From assembly GCF_005049285.1 (NCBI RefSeq), contig NZ_SOSC01000006.1:1-64000 (forward strand): a DNA stretch of 64,000 nucleotides, in the 5' to 3' direction. Both the position numbers and the translations under genes were made by a program. A model generated the notes under the pieces. That model saw only the letters and a program-made list of their open reading frames with translations, ran no database searches and was not told the origin of the DNA. Below are positions 18,646 through 27,846 of the stretch, in pieces; positions within the stretch are counted from its first letter, which is position 1, and every line of letters begins with the position of its first letter. This DNA is from Halorientalis salina (GTDB taxonomy: Archaea; Halobacteriota; Halobacteria; Halobacteriales; Haloarculaceae).

Positions 18646-19251
18646 TCAGAATTTAGTGTCCGTCTCGATGTCCTCGGCGGCCTCCTCGAGGCCGTCCTCC
18701 CTGGCGGACTCGGTGAGCGTGAGCGACAGGGCGGCGTCGGGGATGGCGTCCTCGAACTCGCTCCGGAAGCGGTGGCTGACCCGGCGGCTGCGGGCCTGGG
18801 CGTTCGCGACGCGCAGGGCGCGAGCGACGGTCGCGGGGTCGGAGTCGAGTCGCTCGGCGAGATCGGGCACGTCCGGAGCGTCGTCGTCGCGCTGGTCGCG
18901 GAGATCGGCGAGGTCGAACGGGAAGTCGGTATCGGCGTCGCGGAGGAGATGCAGGTCCATACGGGCGCGGAACACGGTAGCGGGATCGGCGTCGACCGCG
19001 GCAGCGATGGTCTCGTCGTCGTCCCCGTCGTAAAAACCCTGAACGACCTGCTGGAGGGTGTCCTCGTCCAGGTCGGTGTCGAACTCGTAGCGGTCGCGCA
19101 TACGATCGATGACGGCGACGAGGCGTTCGGGCACGTCGGCCTCGTCGGCGTCGGCGAGCGATCCCCGGTCGTCGGCCTGGGCCTCGGTCACAGTTTCCTC
19201 GTCCGTGACGTCCACGAAGATGTCCCGGAGTTCCTCCGTCTTCTCGTCCAT
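18646..19251 (-). CDS. Conserved haloarchaeal protein, Cmi4-like
   Basis: A 201-residue acidic protein that begins MDEKTEELRDIFVDVTDEE. The middle part contains two repeated helical blocks that look like helix-turn-helix modules (DDETIAAAVDADPATVFRARMDLHL about 76-98 and LAERLDSDPATVARALRVANAQ about 126-148), so nucleic-acid binding is possible. It resembles proteins annotated in haloarchaea as conditioned-medium-induced protein 4; I am only moderately sure of that name. A TATA (GTTTAAATAG, 19279-19288 minus strand) places the transcript start a few bases before the chosen ATG, which argues against the longer upstream frame. Confidence 0.65.
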   Translation of the reverse strand: MDEKTEELRDIFVDVTDEETVTEAQADDRGSLADADEADVPERLVAVIDRMRDRYEFDTDLDEDTLQQVVQGFYDGDDDETIAAAVDADPATVFRARMDLHLLRDADTDFPFDLADLRDQRDDDAPDVPDLAERLDSDPATVARALRVANAQARSRRVSHRFRSEFEDAIPDAALSLTLTESAREDGLEEAAEDIETDTKF

Positions 19252-19414
19252 GGTGACCGTCAAAGGGTGGGTGTGGCTATTTAAACCTATTGCCGAACGC
19301 GGTAACGGGGATGCGACCGGTATCCGCCAGAGGAACAACTCGTTTGCCGTTTCTCCGCGATGGAGGGGTACTGGTTGGCAAGACTTAAGCGCGGAGCGAC
19401 CACGGTGATAAAAT

Positions 19415-21613
19415 ATGGCATTCCCGTTGCAGGCGGGGGAACCGATCACGCGTCCCACGATGTGGCGGATCGGGCACACTGGCGAGGTAATCTTCTATTA
19501 CCTCGCAGCGGTCACCGTCGCAGTGTTCCTGTGGGGCGTCTATCAGCGGTTCAACCGCTATACGGACGGCAGCGAGGACTGGTTCGAGCGGATGGACAAC
19601 CTCGGTGGGCGGATCGTCAGCGCCGCGAAGATCGTCGGGACGAACGAGAAACAGTTCGACCGCGACCTGGTCGGCGGCCTGATGCACTCCTTTATCATGT
19701 GGGGCTTTCTCACCCTGCTCATCGGGACGACCATTCTGGCGATCGACATGGACTTCCTCGAGAAAGGCGGGAAGCTCCTGACCGGCCAGAGTTACTCGGT
19801 CTTCCACGGTGACTTCTACCTGTCGTACTCGCTAGTGATGGACTTCATGGGCCTGCTGTTCGTGGTGGGCATCGGCATCGCGCTCTACCGACGCTACGCC
19901 ATCCGGAAAGAGCGCCTGCGCGGCCCGAACAGTAGCCTCGAAGACGACCTGTTCATCTGGTCTTTGTTCCTGCTGGGCGTCGGCGGCTTCGTCCAGGAGG
20001 GCATCCGCATCGTCGCGATGGAGTTCCCGGACTTCGAGACGGTGAGTTTCGTCGGCTGGTTCGTCGCCGACGTGTTCACCGTCGTCGGGATGGACGCGGA
20101 CATGGCGCTGTTCCTCTATCCCATCTCCTGGTGGTCCCACGCACTGCTGGCGTTCGTCTTCATCGCGGCCGTCCCCTACGCCAAGCCGTTCCACATGATC
20201 TCCTCCTTTGCGAACGTCGTCGCACGGGACGAGAAGGCCGGCAAGCGCCTGCCCGGCATCCCGGCAGACCTGGACGCCGACACCGGTGCTGAATCCATCG
20301 ACGACTTCTCCTGGAAGGAGAAACTCGACCAGGACGCCTGTACCAAGTGCGGTCGGTGTACCTCGGCCTGTCCGGCCAACAACTCCGGGCGTAACCTCTC
20401 GCCGCGAGACGTCATCCTCGACCTGAAGAACTACCGCGAGCACGTCGAGTCCGGCGGCGACGAGTCCGAGATCGTCGGCAGCGGCGACGACGCGGTCATC
20501 CAGGCCGAGACGATGGAGTCCTGCATGGCCTGCATGGCCTGCATGGACGCCTGTCCGGTCGAGATCGAGCACCTCAAGACGTTCACCCGGCTGAACCGCC
20601 AGCTCACCGACGAGGGCGAACTCCAGCCCAGCGTCCAGGACGTCTTCCAGAACCTCATGCAGAAGGGCAACACCTTCGGCGACTCCCAGCGCAACCGCGG
20701 CGACTGGGCCGACGATCTGGAGTTCGACGTCACGGACGCCCGCGAGGAGGAAGTCGAGTACCTCTGGTACGTCGGCGACTACCCGAGTTACGACGACCGG
20801 AACAAGAAGGTCGCACGCTCGCTCGCGAAACTGTTCGAGGAGGCCGACGTGAGCTTCGGCATCCTCTTCGACGACGAGAAGTACGACGGCAACGACATCC
20901 GGCGGCTCGGCGAGGAGTTCCTCTACGTCGAACTGGCGGGCCACCACGTCGAGACGTTCGAGGACTGTGAGTTCGAGAAGATCGTCTGTACGGACCCACA
21001 CTCCTACAACACGTTCAAAAACGAGTACCCAGAGGTCGACTTCGACGAGTTCGCCGACGACCCGATGATGCCCTTCGAGTACGAGGGGCAGTGGAACGAG
21101 GACGGCGAGATCGAGATCTACCACTGGACCCAGGCCGTCGAGGAGATGGTCGAGAACGGCACGCTCGGTCTGAACGGCACCGAACTCGACTACACGGTCA
21201 CCTACCACGACCCGTGTCACCTGGGCCGGTACAACGACGAGTACGAGGCGCCGCGCGAACTCGTCCGCGCCACCGGGTGTGACCTCCACGAGATGCCGCG
21301 CAACCGCGACAACTCCTACTGTTGTGGCGGTGGCGGCGGCGGCCTCTGGATGGAACTCGAAGAGGAAGAGAAACCCAGCGAGGAGCGCCTCCGCGAGGCA
21401 CTCCAGGACACCGAGGCCGGCAACGCCGTCGAGAAGTTCGTCGTCGCCTGCCCGATGTGCATGACGATGTACGAGGACGGCCGCAAGACCGGCGGCTACG
21501 AGGACGACATCGAGATCGTCGACGTGGCCGAACTGCTCGTCGAAGCCGTCGAGTCGAAGGGCGTGACGGCCGGAACGAGCGCCAGCAGCGACGCCGCGCC
21601 CGCCGACGACTGA
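19415..21613 (+). CDS. Membrane (Fe-S) oxidoreductase, cytochrome b-like plus HdrD-like; probable ETF:quinone oxidoreductase type
   Basis: A 732-residue fusion. Residues 1-275 have about six transmembrane helices with histidines suitable for b heme (NarI-like). Then come two [4Fe-4S] motifs, CTKCGRCTSACP (about 309) and CMACMACMDACPVEIEH (about 369), and a C-terminal HdrD-like part with DPCHLGRYND, CCGGGGGG (about 634) and CPMCMTMYED. This order is the one described for ETF:methylmenaquinone oxidoreductases (EMO), which pass electrons from fatty-acid oxidation to quinone. The partner ETF genes are not in the window, so the donor is inference. A GACTTAAG box about 30 bases upstream suggests a leaderless start; a T7 tract (21628-21634) follows. 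Confidence 0.85.
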   Translation: MAFPLQAGEPITRPTMWRIGHTGEVIFYYLAAVTVAVFLWGVYQRFNRYTDGSEDWFERMDNLGGRIVSAAKIVGTNEKQFDRDLVGGLMHSFIMWGFLTLLIGTTILAIDMDFLEKGGKLLTGQSYSVFHGDFYLSYSLVMDFMGLLFVVGIGIALYRRYAIRKERLRGPNSSLEDDLFIWSLFLLGVGGFVQEGIRIVAMEFPDFETVSFVGWFVADVFTVVGMDADMALFLYPISWWSHALLAFVFIAAVPYAKPFHMISSFANVVARDEKAGKRLPGIPADLDADTGAESIDDFSWKEKLDQDACTKCGRCTSACPANNSGRNLSPRDVILDLKNYREHVESGGDESEIVGSGDDAVIQAETMESCMACMACMDACPVEIEHLKTFTRLNRQLTDEGELQPSVQDVFQNLMQKGNTFGDSQRNRGDWADDLEFDVTDAREEEVEYLWYVGDYPSYDDRNKKVARSLAKLFEEADVSFGILFDDEKYDGNDIRRLGEEFLYVELAGHHVETFEDCEFEKIVCTDPHSYNTFKNEYPEVDFDEFADDPMMPFEYEGQWNEDGEIEIYHWTQAVEEMVENGTLGLNGTELDYTVTYHDPCHLGRYNDEYEAPRELVRATGCDLHEMPRNRDNSYCCGGGGGGLWMELEEEEKPSEERLREALQDTEAGNAVEKFVVACPMCMTMYEDGRKTGGYEDDIEIVDVAELLVEAVESKGVTAGTSASSDAAPADD

Positions 21614-21616
21614 CCC

Positions 21617-21634
21617 CTAAGGGTCCGTTTTTTT
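21617..21634 (+). terminator. Hairpin plus T7 tract after the Fe-S oxidoreductase
   Basis: A short ACCCCTAAGGGT palindrome is followed by seven T (21628-21634), 15 bases past the stop codon. T-rich tracts are the usual archaeal termination signal. Confidence 0.55.
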
Positions 21635-21717
21635 GCGCCGAGGAGTTCGGTCGCCACCGATCAAGAACCCACCACGGCAAATACATATACGTCCCGAGAC
21701 AAACACCGCAGCACACA

Positions 21718-23241
21718 GTGGTCAGTCGTCGCCAACTCATCGTGGTCGGGTTAGTCGTCCTCAGCATCAGTTACGTGATCGCGGGGGGTCTCGGACAGCC
21801 GACGTCGACCCCGACCGAGAAACGCGACATGAGCGACGCCAAGTTGGTCCAGCCGGTCGAGAACGGGAGCTACCTCTGGCCGTACACCTCCCGGCACAAG
21901 TCCACGTCGGGGCGGACGCTAGCGATCAACCTCATCATTCACGGCGACGACGAACGCGTCAGAACGGTGCTGACCGAGCAGACGACGCTGAACTGGGAGC
22001 TGACCGAAACCGTCGCGAACAACAGCACGAGGCGAGCGGCCAACGAGTCCGTCGGACCGGACGTACAGGCGAACGACTCGGTTGGGGGGCCGACCGTGGA
22101 AGACGACGGGTCGAACGGGACAGTGACGGGGACCGACTCGCCGGTCGGGACGCCGACCGGGACCGAGACGCTCGTCGGGACGGCAAACGGGACCGAGACG
22201 CCCGTCGGGACGGCGACGGCCAACGAGTCGAACGCGACCAACGGCACGGAGCGGACCAACAGGACCAGGGTGTTGTCCCTCGCGGTCGACGAGGCGGCGA
22301 TCGACTGGAACGACGCCCACGGCTCGACGCGGTACTCCTACATCGACGCGCGGCCCCGTGGCGGCGAGGCCGTCTGGCTCGACGAGAGCTATCAGGTCCA
22401 CGCCGGCGACTACTTCGGGAGCCGGTACCACATCCGGGCGTACACGGTGCCGCGGTCGGAGTGGACGGCGATCCAGATCCACCAGGAGTACTGGGACTGG
22501 TTCCGGCTGCGCCACACGGTGACCGACATCCGGAACTCGCGGCACGCGCTCGAATCGGACTTCCTCGAACAGCCGTACGTGACTGACGTGCGACGGGAGT
22601 ACTACGGCGTCAACGGGGGCTGGAACGACGGCTGGCTCTCGGAGATCGTCCTCGCGCCGGGGCTGGCGGTCGCGCTCGTGCTCGGCCTGTTCACGCGGGA
22701 GACGCGCAGGGAGCTACAGCGGGACGGCCGGCTCGTCCTCAGCTGGGTGCGCCAGAACGTCCGCGGGTTCGTCCTCGCGGGGGTGTTGGCGGGCCAGTAC
22801 CTGGGTGTCAGGAGCGCGGGCATCGTCCTGGAGTCGGTCCAGCCCGAGTTGGACCCGCGAACGTACATCGTCGTCCTCTATCCGGCCATCGCCGTCGGCC
22901 TCCCGATCGTGGCGTTCGTGTTCGCCCAGCCGTTCGGTGCGACCTCGCGCTTCGAGCGCCTCCAGCGGGTCGCCCGCTGGCTCGGCCCGCCGCTCGACGC
23001 GTTGCCGGCGCTCGGCTTTACCGTGGCCGGCCTCGGCTGGGCGTTCGTCGTCGACTTCGGCGGGCTCGGCATCACCTCGGTCCCGGTCCAGCTCGCGCTC
23101 CACCGGATCGCGCTGTCGGTCGCGCTGGGGTTGATCGCCGCCGGCGCGACCCGCATCGACGAGCGGGGCGGCGGCCTCCTGCTGGTCGGCATCGTCGGCT
23201 GGATCGTCGGCCTCGGGATGCCCCTGTTCGGGTATCTCTGA
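21718..23241 (+). CDS. LssY C-terminal-type membrane protein
   Basis: A 507-residue membrane protein from a GTG start. It has an N-terminal signal anchor (RQLIVVGLVVLSISYVIAGG), an extracytoplasmic part of about 290 residues, then about six C-terminal helices (from about 320). The outer part matches the LssY_C pattern: LAINLIIHGDDERVRTVL, YSYIDARP and SRYHIRAYTVPRSEW followed by a histidine-rich HQEYWDWFRLRHTV. LssY function is not established. The outer part is interrupted by three perfect-register 10-residue repeats and several NxT/NxS sites. The GTG at 21718 was chosen because it leads straight into the signal anchor. Confidence 0.7.
   Translation: MVSRRQLIVVGLVVLSISYVIAGGLGQPTSTPTEKRDMSDAKLVQPVENGSYLWPYTSRHKSTSGRTLAINLIIHGDDERVRTVLTEQTTLNWELTETVANNSTRRAANESVGPDVQANDSVGGPTVEDDGSNGTVTGTDSPVGTPTGTETLVGTANGTETPVGTATANESNATNGTERTNRTRVLSLAVDEAAIDWNDAHGSTRYSYIDARPRGGEAVWLDESYQVHAGDYFGSRYHIRAYTVPRSEWTAIQIHQEYWDWFRLRHTVTDIRNSRHALESDFLEQPYVTDVRREYYGVNGGWNDGWLSEIVLAPGLAVALVLGLFTRETRRELQRDGRLVLSWVRQNVRGFVLAGVLAGQYLGVRSAGIVLESVQPELDPRTYIVVLYPAIAVGLPIVAFVFAQPFGATSRFERLQRVARWLGPPLDALPALGFTVAGLGWAFVVDFGGLGITSVPVQLALHRIALSVALGLIAAGATRIDERGGGLLLVGIVGWIVGLGMPLFGYL
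22129..22218 (+). repeat. Three in-frame 30-base repeats in the LssY-like gene
   Basis: Three consecutive 30-base units encode GTDSPVGTPT, GTETLVGTAN and GTETPVGTAT. They add a Thr/Gly-rich stalk, likely glycosylated, to the extracytoplasmic part; such repeats commonly vary in number between strains. Confidence 0.75.
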
Positions 23242-23259
23242 AGCGCGTTCGGCAGCCGG

Positions 23260-23592
23260 TTACCCATCGGACGAGGGGGTCCCGTTTTGACGCCCACTCG
23301 CGGACCCGTTTCCGGCCGGTCCCGGTCCAGGTATCAGGGACCCGTCACTGTGGGCGACCACGTCACAGTCACAGCAGCGAAATCGAACGGCGGCGTCACC
23401 GGGCGTTCTTCGGGTTCCGTCGGCCATCGGCGAGAACAGGTGGTTGAGAGCGTTCGTGTCGACGACGGCCTGAAGTGTACGTTCGATGTCGCCCGGGACG
23501 GCGAGTTCGTCGGCGATGGCACGGACCACCGCGACGCGTGACACGTCGCGAGCCCGCGGGTCGTATTCGACGGTCGACAGAGGGTCGCTCAC
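23260..23592 (-). CDS. HalOD1-type output domain protein
   Basis: A 110-residue protein with the halobacterial output domain 1 pattern in its first 85 residues: SRVAVVRAIADELAV, a central VVDTNALNHLF and the C-terminal VRFRCCDCDVVAHSDG strand. The remaining 25 residues are low-complexity (Gly/Pro/Ser). HalOD1 domains occur in haloarchaeal signalling proteins; the biochemical role is unknown. Its ATG overlaps the stop of the upstream DUF7344-type gene by 4 bases, so the two are co-translated. Confidence 0.75.
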   Translation of the reverse strand: MSDPLSTVEYDPRARDVSRVAVVRAIADELAVPGDIERTLQAVVDTNALNHLFSPMADGTRRTPGDAAVRFRCCDCDVVAHSDGSLIPGPGPAGNGSASGRQNGTPSSDG

Positions 23593-23963
23593 ACCCGACT
23601 GTATCGGCCGGTGAAGGACTCGGAGAGCAACCCGCCTTCGAGCGGTCGGGAGAGGGGCAGTACCGTCGCGTGCTCCGAGAGGGTCACGGCGTCGTCGTCC
23701 CAGTCGATCAGACCCGCAGCCCGGAGCTTCGGGAGATGAACGTGGAGAAGGGAGACAAGCGTCTGCTCGGCGGTGAGACGGGCCGGTTCGTCGTCCGACC
23801 CGAGGATCGTGAGCTGCCGGGCGAGCCCCGAGACCGTCTCCGATCCGCCGCTGGCATCGAGCGCCCGAAGCACGCGGCGGCGAGTGCTGTCGGACAGCGC
23901 CTCGAAGACGGCGTCTTTCGTCGTTCGCTCGTCAGTTGGCCGGTCGCTGGCTGATGACTCCAT
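23589..23963 (-). CDS. DUF7344/ArsR-like winged-helix regulator
   Basis: A 124-residue protein with a winged-helix DNA-binding domain: ALSDSTRRRVLRALDASGG (helix 1-2), LTAEQTLVSLLHVHLPKLRAAGLIDWD (recognition helix to wing) and VTLSEHATVLPLS. This is the very common haloarchaeal DUF7344 type of regulator. It precedes the HalOD1 gene with a 4-base overlap; the pair is a recurring arrangement and suggests they act together. No effector-binding domain is visible. Confidence 0.82.
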   Translation of the reverse strand: MESSASDRPTDERTTKDAVFEALSDSTRRRVLRALDASGGSETVSGLARQLTILGSDDEPARLTAEQTLVSLLHVHLPKLRAAGLIDWDDDAVTLSEHATVLPLSRPLEGGLLSESFTGRYSRV

Positions 23964-24084
23964 ACGGGAGTTGTGGACGGCACACCAATGATTCGATTGC
24001 CTGAGCAGTCATGGCGTTTAATCCGTCCGAGAATCGGACCTGAAAGCGCTCCTGTAACGAGTAGTGTCACGTTTCGTTGGCGTT

Positions 24085-24750
24085 TCATCGGCCGTTGCTC
24101 GCGCGTTGCCTCTCGTCGAGGAGGGTTCGCGTGAGCACCGTGTTCGCGCCCCGCCGGACGCGTTCGGAGACGGCCTGTTCGGAGATGCCGAGGTCCTCGG
24201 CGAGTTCGGCGAACGTGACCTCGCGGGGAACCTCGAAGTAGCCGCGTTCGACGGCCGTGGACAGCGTCTCGTACTGGGCGTCCGTCAGCCCGTAGGGGTT
24301 CCCGACGACGGGGTCGGGCAGCGCGTACACGCGGGAGAGTTGATACGTGATGCCGTGCTCGCGACAGAACTCGTGGAACTCGGACATGCCCTCGTGTGTC
24401 TCGAAGCGGATGCGGAACGTCCAGGCGTCGGTCCCGCGGGCCCTGAGGATCGTCGCGTCCGTTTCGGCGATGCCGGTGACGAGTTGCTCGGCGGGCTCCT
24501 CCCACTGGATCTTGTAGAGTGCGCTTTCGTCCAGACGGTCCAGCACCTCGAACGTCCGGACGCTCTCGGCCGAGGAGAGGTGATCCTCGAACTCCGCGAG
24601 ACCATCACCGTAGCCCCACACGTACGGCATGACGCGTTTGGCCGCCGGGACGACCCGCTCCAGTTCGACGGTCAGCGTGGGATGGGCCGCGACGAGTTTC
24701 CCCAGGAGGAACTCCTCGGCCTCGATGGTGAACTCGGCGATGACACTCAT
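24085..24750 (-). CDS. HTH_10 (bacterio-opsin activator-type) regulator
   Basis: A 221-residue transcription regulator. The N-terminal ~150 residues form the BAT-type sensory domain (MSVIAEFTIEAEEFLLGK start, RFETHEGMSEFHEFCREHGI), and the C-terminal HTH_10 reads YGLTDAQYETLSTAVERGYFEVPREVTFAELAEDLGISEQAVSERVRRG across two stretches (about 155-205). HTH_10 proteins typically control single pathways in haloarchaea; the target is unknown. The frame stays open far upstream but only the ATG at 24750 gives the family N-terminus. DedA is the neighbour upstream on the same strand. Confidence 0.88.
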   Translation of the reverse strand: MSVIAEFTIEAEEFLLGKLVAAHPTLTVELERVVPAAKRVMPYVWGYGDGLAEFEDHLSSAESVRTFEVLDRLDESALYKIQWEEPAEQLVTGIAETDATILRARGTDAWTFRIRFETHEGMSEFHEFCREHGITYQLSRVYALPDPVVGNPYGLTDAQYETLSTAVERGYFEVPREVTFAELAEDLGISEQAVSERVRRGANTVLTRTLLDERQRASNGR

Positions 24751-24821
24751 AGGAACCGTACGGCGCGACGGTCGAAATAGTTCGTAGCCGGATTGCAAGC
24801 GATTCGATGCGAACTGCTGGC

Positions 24822-25454
24822 CTAGATCGGCACGGAGTCGGGCAGGTACTCGACGAAGTACAGCGCGGCGAGAGCGAGCCACGTCTGGAAAATTAGCGTG
24901 CCCAGCGCCGAGAGGGCGAGGAACTCCCAGTCGCGCATCTCCGCCAGGCCGGCGGGAACCGTCACCATCCCGCGGGTGAAAAGCAGGGCGTTGCTGGCCG
25001 GGACGACGATCCGACCCCAGCGGTCGAACCAGCCGTCGAACCGGTCCAGGGCGTCCTCGCTGACCCGGAACCACGGCTTCTGGAGGAGGTACTCCCGACC
25101 GCCCCGCTTTGCCAGTTGGAACAGACAGAACTGACCGATGGTCGCGCCGACCACGGCAACGAGGATGGCCGCGACGTAGCCCGGCACCGAATCCATCACG
25201 AACAGCACCGTGATGGGGATGAGACTCTCGCTGGGGGCGAAGTACAGCAACATCGCGCCTTCGAGGACGAGGATGAAAAACAGGGCGGCGAGGCCGTACC
25301 GGTCGAGCCAGCGCTGGGTCGCCGCGGCGTCGCCGATCATCGCCAGCGCGATGCCGGCCCCGGCCAGTACCAGCGCGAGACCCGCCAGGAGAAACGGACC
25401 GTAGTCCGACAGGAACCGCCGGATCGGACCGCCGGTCGAGACCTCCGACGCCAT
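24822..25454 (-). CDS. DedA/VTT family membrane protein
   Basis: A 210-residue protein with about five hydrophobic segments and the DedA/SNARE-associated signature: GAMLLYFAPSESLIP, VAVVGATIGQFCLFQLAKRGG and the arginine-containing LLFTRGMVTVPAGLAEM. Family members are lipid scramblase or transporter-like proteins, including undecaprenyl-phosphate flippases in bacteria. The start is the ATG at 25454; codons further upstream are antisense to the hemB promoter region. Confidence 0.87.
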   Translation of the reverse strand: MASEVSTGGPIRRFLSDYGPFLLAGLALVLAGAGIALAMIGDAAATQRWLDRYGLAALFFILVLEGAMLLYFAPSESLIPITVLFVMDSVPGYVAAILVAVVGATIGQFCLFQLAKRGGREYLLQKPWFRVSEDALDRFDGWFDRWGRIVVPASNALLFTRGMVTVPAGLAEMRDWEFLALSALGTLIFQTWLALAALYFVEYLPDSVPI

Positions 25455-25557
25455 TTGATTCGTGTGTCGCCGACGACGACCAAATGTCTTGTGAGACGAA
25501 CGGAACGACGACCGGCGCGAACAGTGGGTTTTTGCGCGCACCGTCGATACCTGGGGT

Positions 25558-26538
25558 ATGGACCTCACACATCGCCCCCGACGGCTGCGACGCGACGGCG
25601 TCCGGTCGCTCGTCAGCGAGGTCGACCTCTCGGCCAGCGACCTCATCGCCCCACTCTTCGTCGACGCGACGACGGACGAACGCCAGCCCATCGAGTCGAT
25701 GCCGGGCCACGAGCGCGTCCCCGTCGACGAGGCGGTCGCCCGCGTCGAGGAAATCCGCGAGACCGGCGTCGAAGCGGTCATCGTCTTCGGCATCCCCGAG
25801 TCGAAGGACGACCGCGGCTCCCGCGCCTGGGCCGAAGACGGCGTCGTCCAGCGCGCGGTGCGAGCGATCACCGCCGAGACCGACGCCTACGTCATCACCG
25901 ACGTCTGTCTCTGTGAGTACACCGACCACGGCCACTGTGGACTCATCGAAGATGCCGCCGCCGAGTCCCCGGACCTCACCGTCAGGAACGACGAGACGCT
26001 CGACCTGCTCGGGAAGATCGCGGCCTCACACGCCGAGGCCGGCGCGGAGATGATCGCACCGAGCGGGATGATGGACGGGATGGTCGGCGCGATCCGGGAG
26101 CGACTGGACGCCGACGGGTTCACCGACGTGCCGATCATGAGCTACGCGGCGAAATACGAGAGTGCCTTCTACGGCCCGTTCCGGGACGCCGCCGACGGTG
26201 CGCCCGCCTTCGGCGACCGTCGCCACTACCAGATGGACCCCGCCAACGCCCGCGAGGCGATGCGCGAGGTCGAACTCGACGTCGAACAGGGCGCGGACGT
26301 GCTGATGGTCAAGCCCGCGCTCCCCTACCTCGACGTCGTCAGCGCGATCCGCAGGGAGTACGACCACCCGGTCGCCGCCTACAACGTCAGCGGCGAGTAC
26401 GCGATGCTCCACGCCGCCGCCGAGAAGGGGTGGCTCGACCTCGAAGGGGCCGCCTACGAGTCGTTACTGTCCATCAAACGGGCCGGTGCGGACCTGATTC
26501 TCACCTACTTCGCCGAGGACATCGCGGACCGGCTGTAG
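25558..26538 (+). CDS. hemB: Porphobilinogen synthase (delta-aminolevulinate dehydratase)
   Basis: A 326-residue enzyme joining two 5-aminolevulinate molecules into porphobilinogen for heme and siroheme. Schiff-base lysines are Lys199 ([13 protein letters not shown]) and Lys252 ([10 protein letters not shown]). Cys117, Cys119 and Cys127 in [14 protein letters not shown] form the catalytic zinc site, so this is the zinc-dependent type. A TTTTTG element about 30 bases upstream suggests a leaderless mRNA. hemL, another gene of the pathway, is 9.6 kb away. Confidence 0.96.
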   Translation: MDLTHRPRRLRRDGVRSLVSEVDLSASDLIAPLFVDATTDERQPIESMPGHERVPVDEAVARVEEIRETGVEAVIVFGIPESKDDRGSRAWAEDGVVQRAVRAITAETDAYVITDVCLCEYTDHGHCGLIEDAAAESPDLTVRNDETLDLLGKIAASHAEAGAEMIAPSGMMDGMVGAIRERLDADGFTDVPIMSYAAKYESAFYGPFRDAADGAPAFGDRRHYQMDPANAREAMREVELDVEQGADVLMVKPALPYLDVVSAIRREYDHPVAAYNVSGEYAMLHAAAEKGWLDLEGAAYESLLSIKRAGADLILTYFAEDIADRL

Positions 26539-26614
26539 TCGGGCAGTTTCGGTCGGTTTCTCGGTCAGAAAACGTCGGTATCGGTTGAAGGGAGTGGCGG
26601 CTGGACCGTACGGT

Positions 26615-27301
26615 GTGGACCGAACCGCGCTGATCGCCGTCCTGACGGCCGGCTGTGCAGCGGTCGCGTTCGCCGTCGGCGCGGCCGCCCTCGACGACGC
26701 CGCACCCTCCGTCTCCGTGGAGTCGCCCGGGGGCGAGGTCACCGCACAGAACAACACCACCGCCGCCAACGACAGCGGAGCGAGCGGTGACTCGATCGAC
26801 GGAGAGAACGACGGAGGCGACTGCGTCGACTGCGGCCTGCTTGACCTCCGGTCGCTGCTCGCCGGATACCTCCCGGGCATCGACAGCCGGCTCCTGTTCG
26901 GGGTCACGGCGCTCGTCGTCGTCGGACTTGGCCTCGCGGGCCTCCGCCGCGGTGAGACGGTGGCCGCGGAGACCGAAGAAGGGGAGCCGGACCGGGGGCT
27001 GGACCGCGAACCGCACCGGGCGGGGACGCCCGAGTTCGCCGCGCCGGACGCCGAGGCGACCAACGACGTGTATCGCGCCTGGCAGCGACTGGTCGACCGC
27101 GTCGAGGTGGCCGGACCCGAGACGACCACGCCCCGGGAGTACGCCCGGCGGGCGGTCGAGGACGGGTTCGACCCCGAGGCGGTCGACCGGCTCACCGACC
27201 TGTTCGACCGGGTGCGGTACGGCGACGCGCCGCCGACCGAGCGCCGGGAACAGCAGGCCCGCGACGCCGCGGAACGACTCGACGACGGGGGTGAGCGCTG
27301 A
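26615..27301 (+). CDS. DUF4129 domain membrane protein
   Basis: A 228-residue protein. It has an N-terminal signal/TM helix (TALIAVLTAGCAAVAFAVGAA), an outer segment of about 70 residues, a second TM (LLFGVTALVVVGLGLAG) and a cytosolic DUF4129 domain with the typical NDVYRAWQRLVDRV and TPREYARRAVEDG. DUF4129 proteins occur in clusters with DUF58 and MoxR ATPases thought to mature secreted or metal proteins. I favour the GTG at 26615; TTG at 26585 or GTG at 26594 are possible. It is the first gene of a four-gene operon with 1-4 base overlaps. Confidence 0.82.
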   Translation: MDRTALIAVLTAGCAAVAFAVGAAALDDAAPSVSVESPGGEVTAQNNTTAANDSGASGDSIDGENDGGDCVDCGLLDLRSLLAGYLPGIDSRLLFGVTALVVVGLGLAGLRRGETVAAETEEGEPDRGLDREPHRAGTPEFAAPDAEATNDVYRAWQRLVDRVEVAGPETTTPREYARRAVEDGFDPEAVDRLTDLFDRVRYGDAPPTERREQQARDAAERLDDGGER

Positions 27302-27846
27302 TGGAGCGCGTGTTGCTGGCGGTCGGGTTCGCGACGACCGGCGCGGGCCTCGTCCTCACGCTGACGCCGCTCTCGGTGGCGGGAACGGGGTGGACGCTGT
27401 TCGCACTCGCCGGCGTCGCGGTGGTCGCACTCGCCGCCGGGACTCTGACCGGGCTCGAACGGTCCGTGACCAGCACGGCCTCGGGGCAGTTGCCGACGCC
27501 GGACGGTCGAACCGGCGTCCGGGTCCCGGGCGAGGGGTTCGATCGCCAGCTCGGGGACCTGTCAGTCGGTTCCGGGGACGATCTGGACGCGCTCCGGGAC
27601 CGACTCGAAGCAGTCGCGCTGGCGGTTCTGGCCGAACACCACGACTGTTCGCGAGCGGCCGCCAGGGACCGACTGGAACGGGGAGACTGGACCGACGACC
27701 CGCGGGCGAGCGCCTTCTTCGCCGACGACCCCGCACCGCTCACCGAGCGGTTCCGGACCGTGGTGACCGGCGAACCGACCGCGACTCGACGGGCGCGCCG
27801 GGTCGTCGACGAACTGACCGCGCTCGGGGAGGACGAGGACGGATGA
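27301..27846 (+). CDS. DUF7269-type membrane protein
   Basis: A 181-residue protein with two N-terminal helices (about 3-22 and 32-50), followed by a cytosolic helical domain rich in acidic residues (LEAVALAVLAEHHDCSRAAARDRLERG about 100-126). Related haloarchaeal proteins always lie between DUF4129 and DUF58 genes. Its ATG overlaps the DUF4129 stop by one base and its own stop overlaps the DUF58 start by 4. Function unknown. Confidence 0.72.
   Translation: MERVLLAVGFATTGAGLVLTLTPLSVAGTGWTLFALAGVAVVALAAGTLTGLERSVTSTASGQLPTPDGRTGVRVPGEGFDRQLGDLSVGSGDDLDALRDRLEAVALAVLAEHHDCSRAAARDRLERGDWTDDPRASAFFADDPAPLTERFRTVVTGEPTATRRARRVVDELTALGEDEDG

Noticed and set aside
17762-18646. A CRISPR locus suggested by the Cas4-like gene
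   Set aside because: No regularly spaced identical repeats occur nearby; the hairpins at 18479-18629 differ from each other.
24085-25935. A single 616-residue frame joining the HTH_10 regulator and an upstream stretch
   Set aside because: The upstream part is antisense to DedA and hemB and has Arg/Pro/Gly-rich shadow composition; the family N-terminus starts at 24750.
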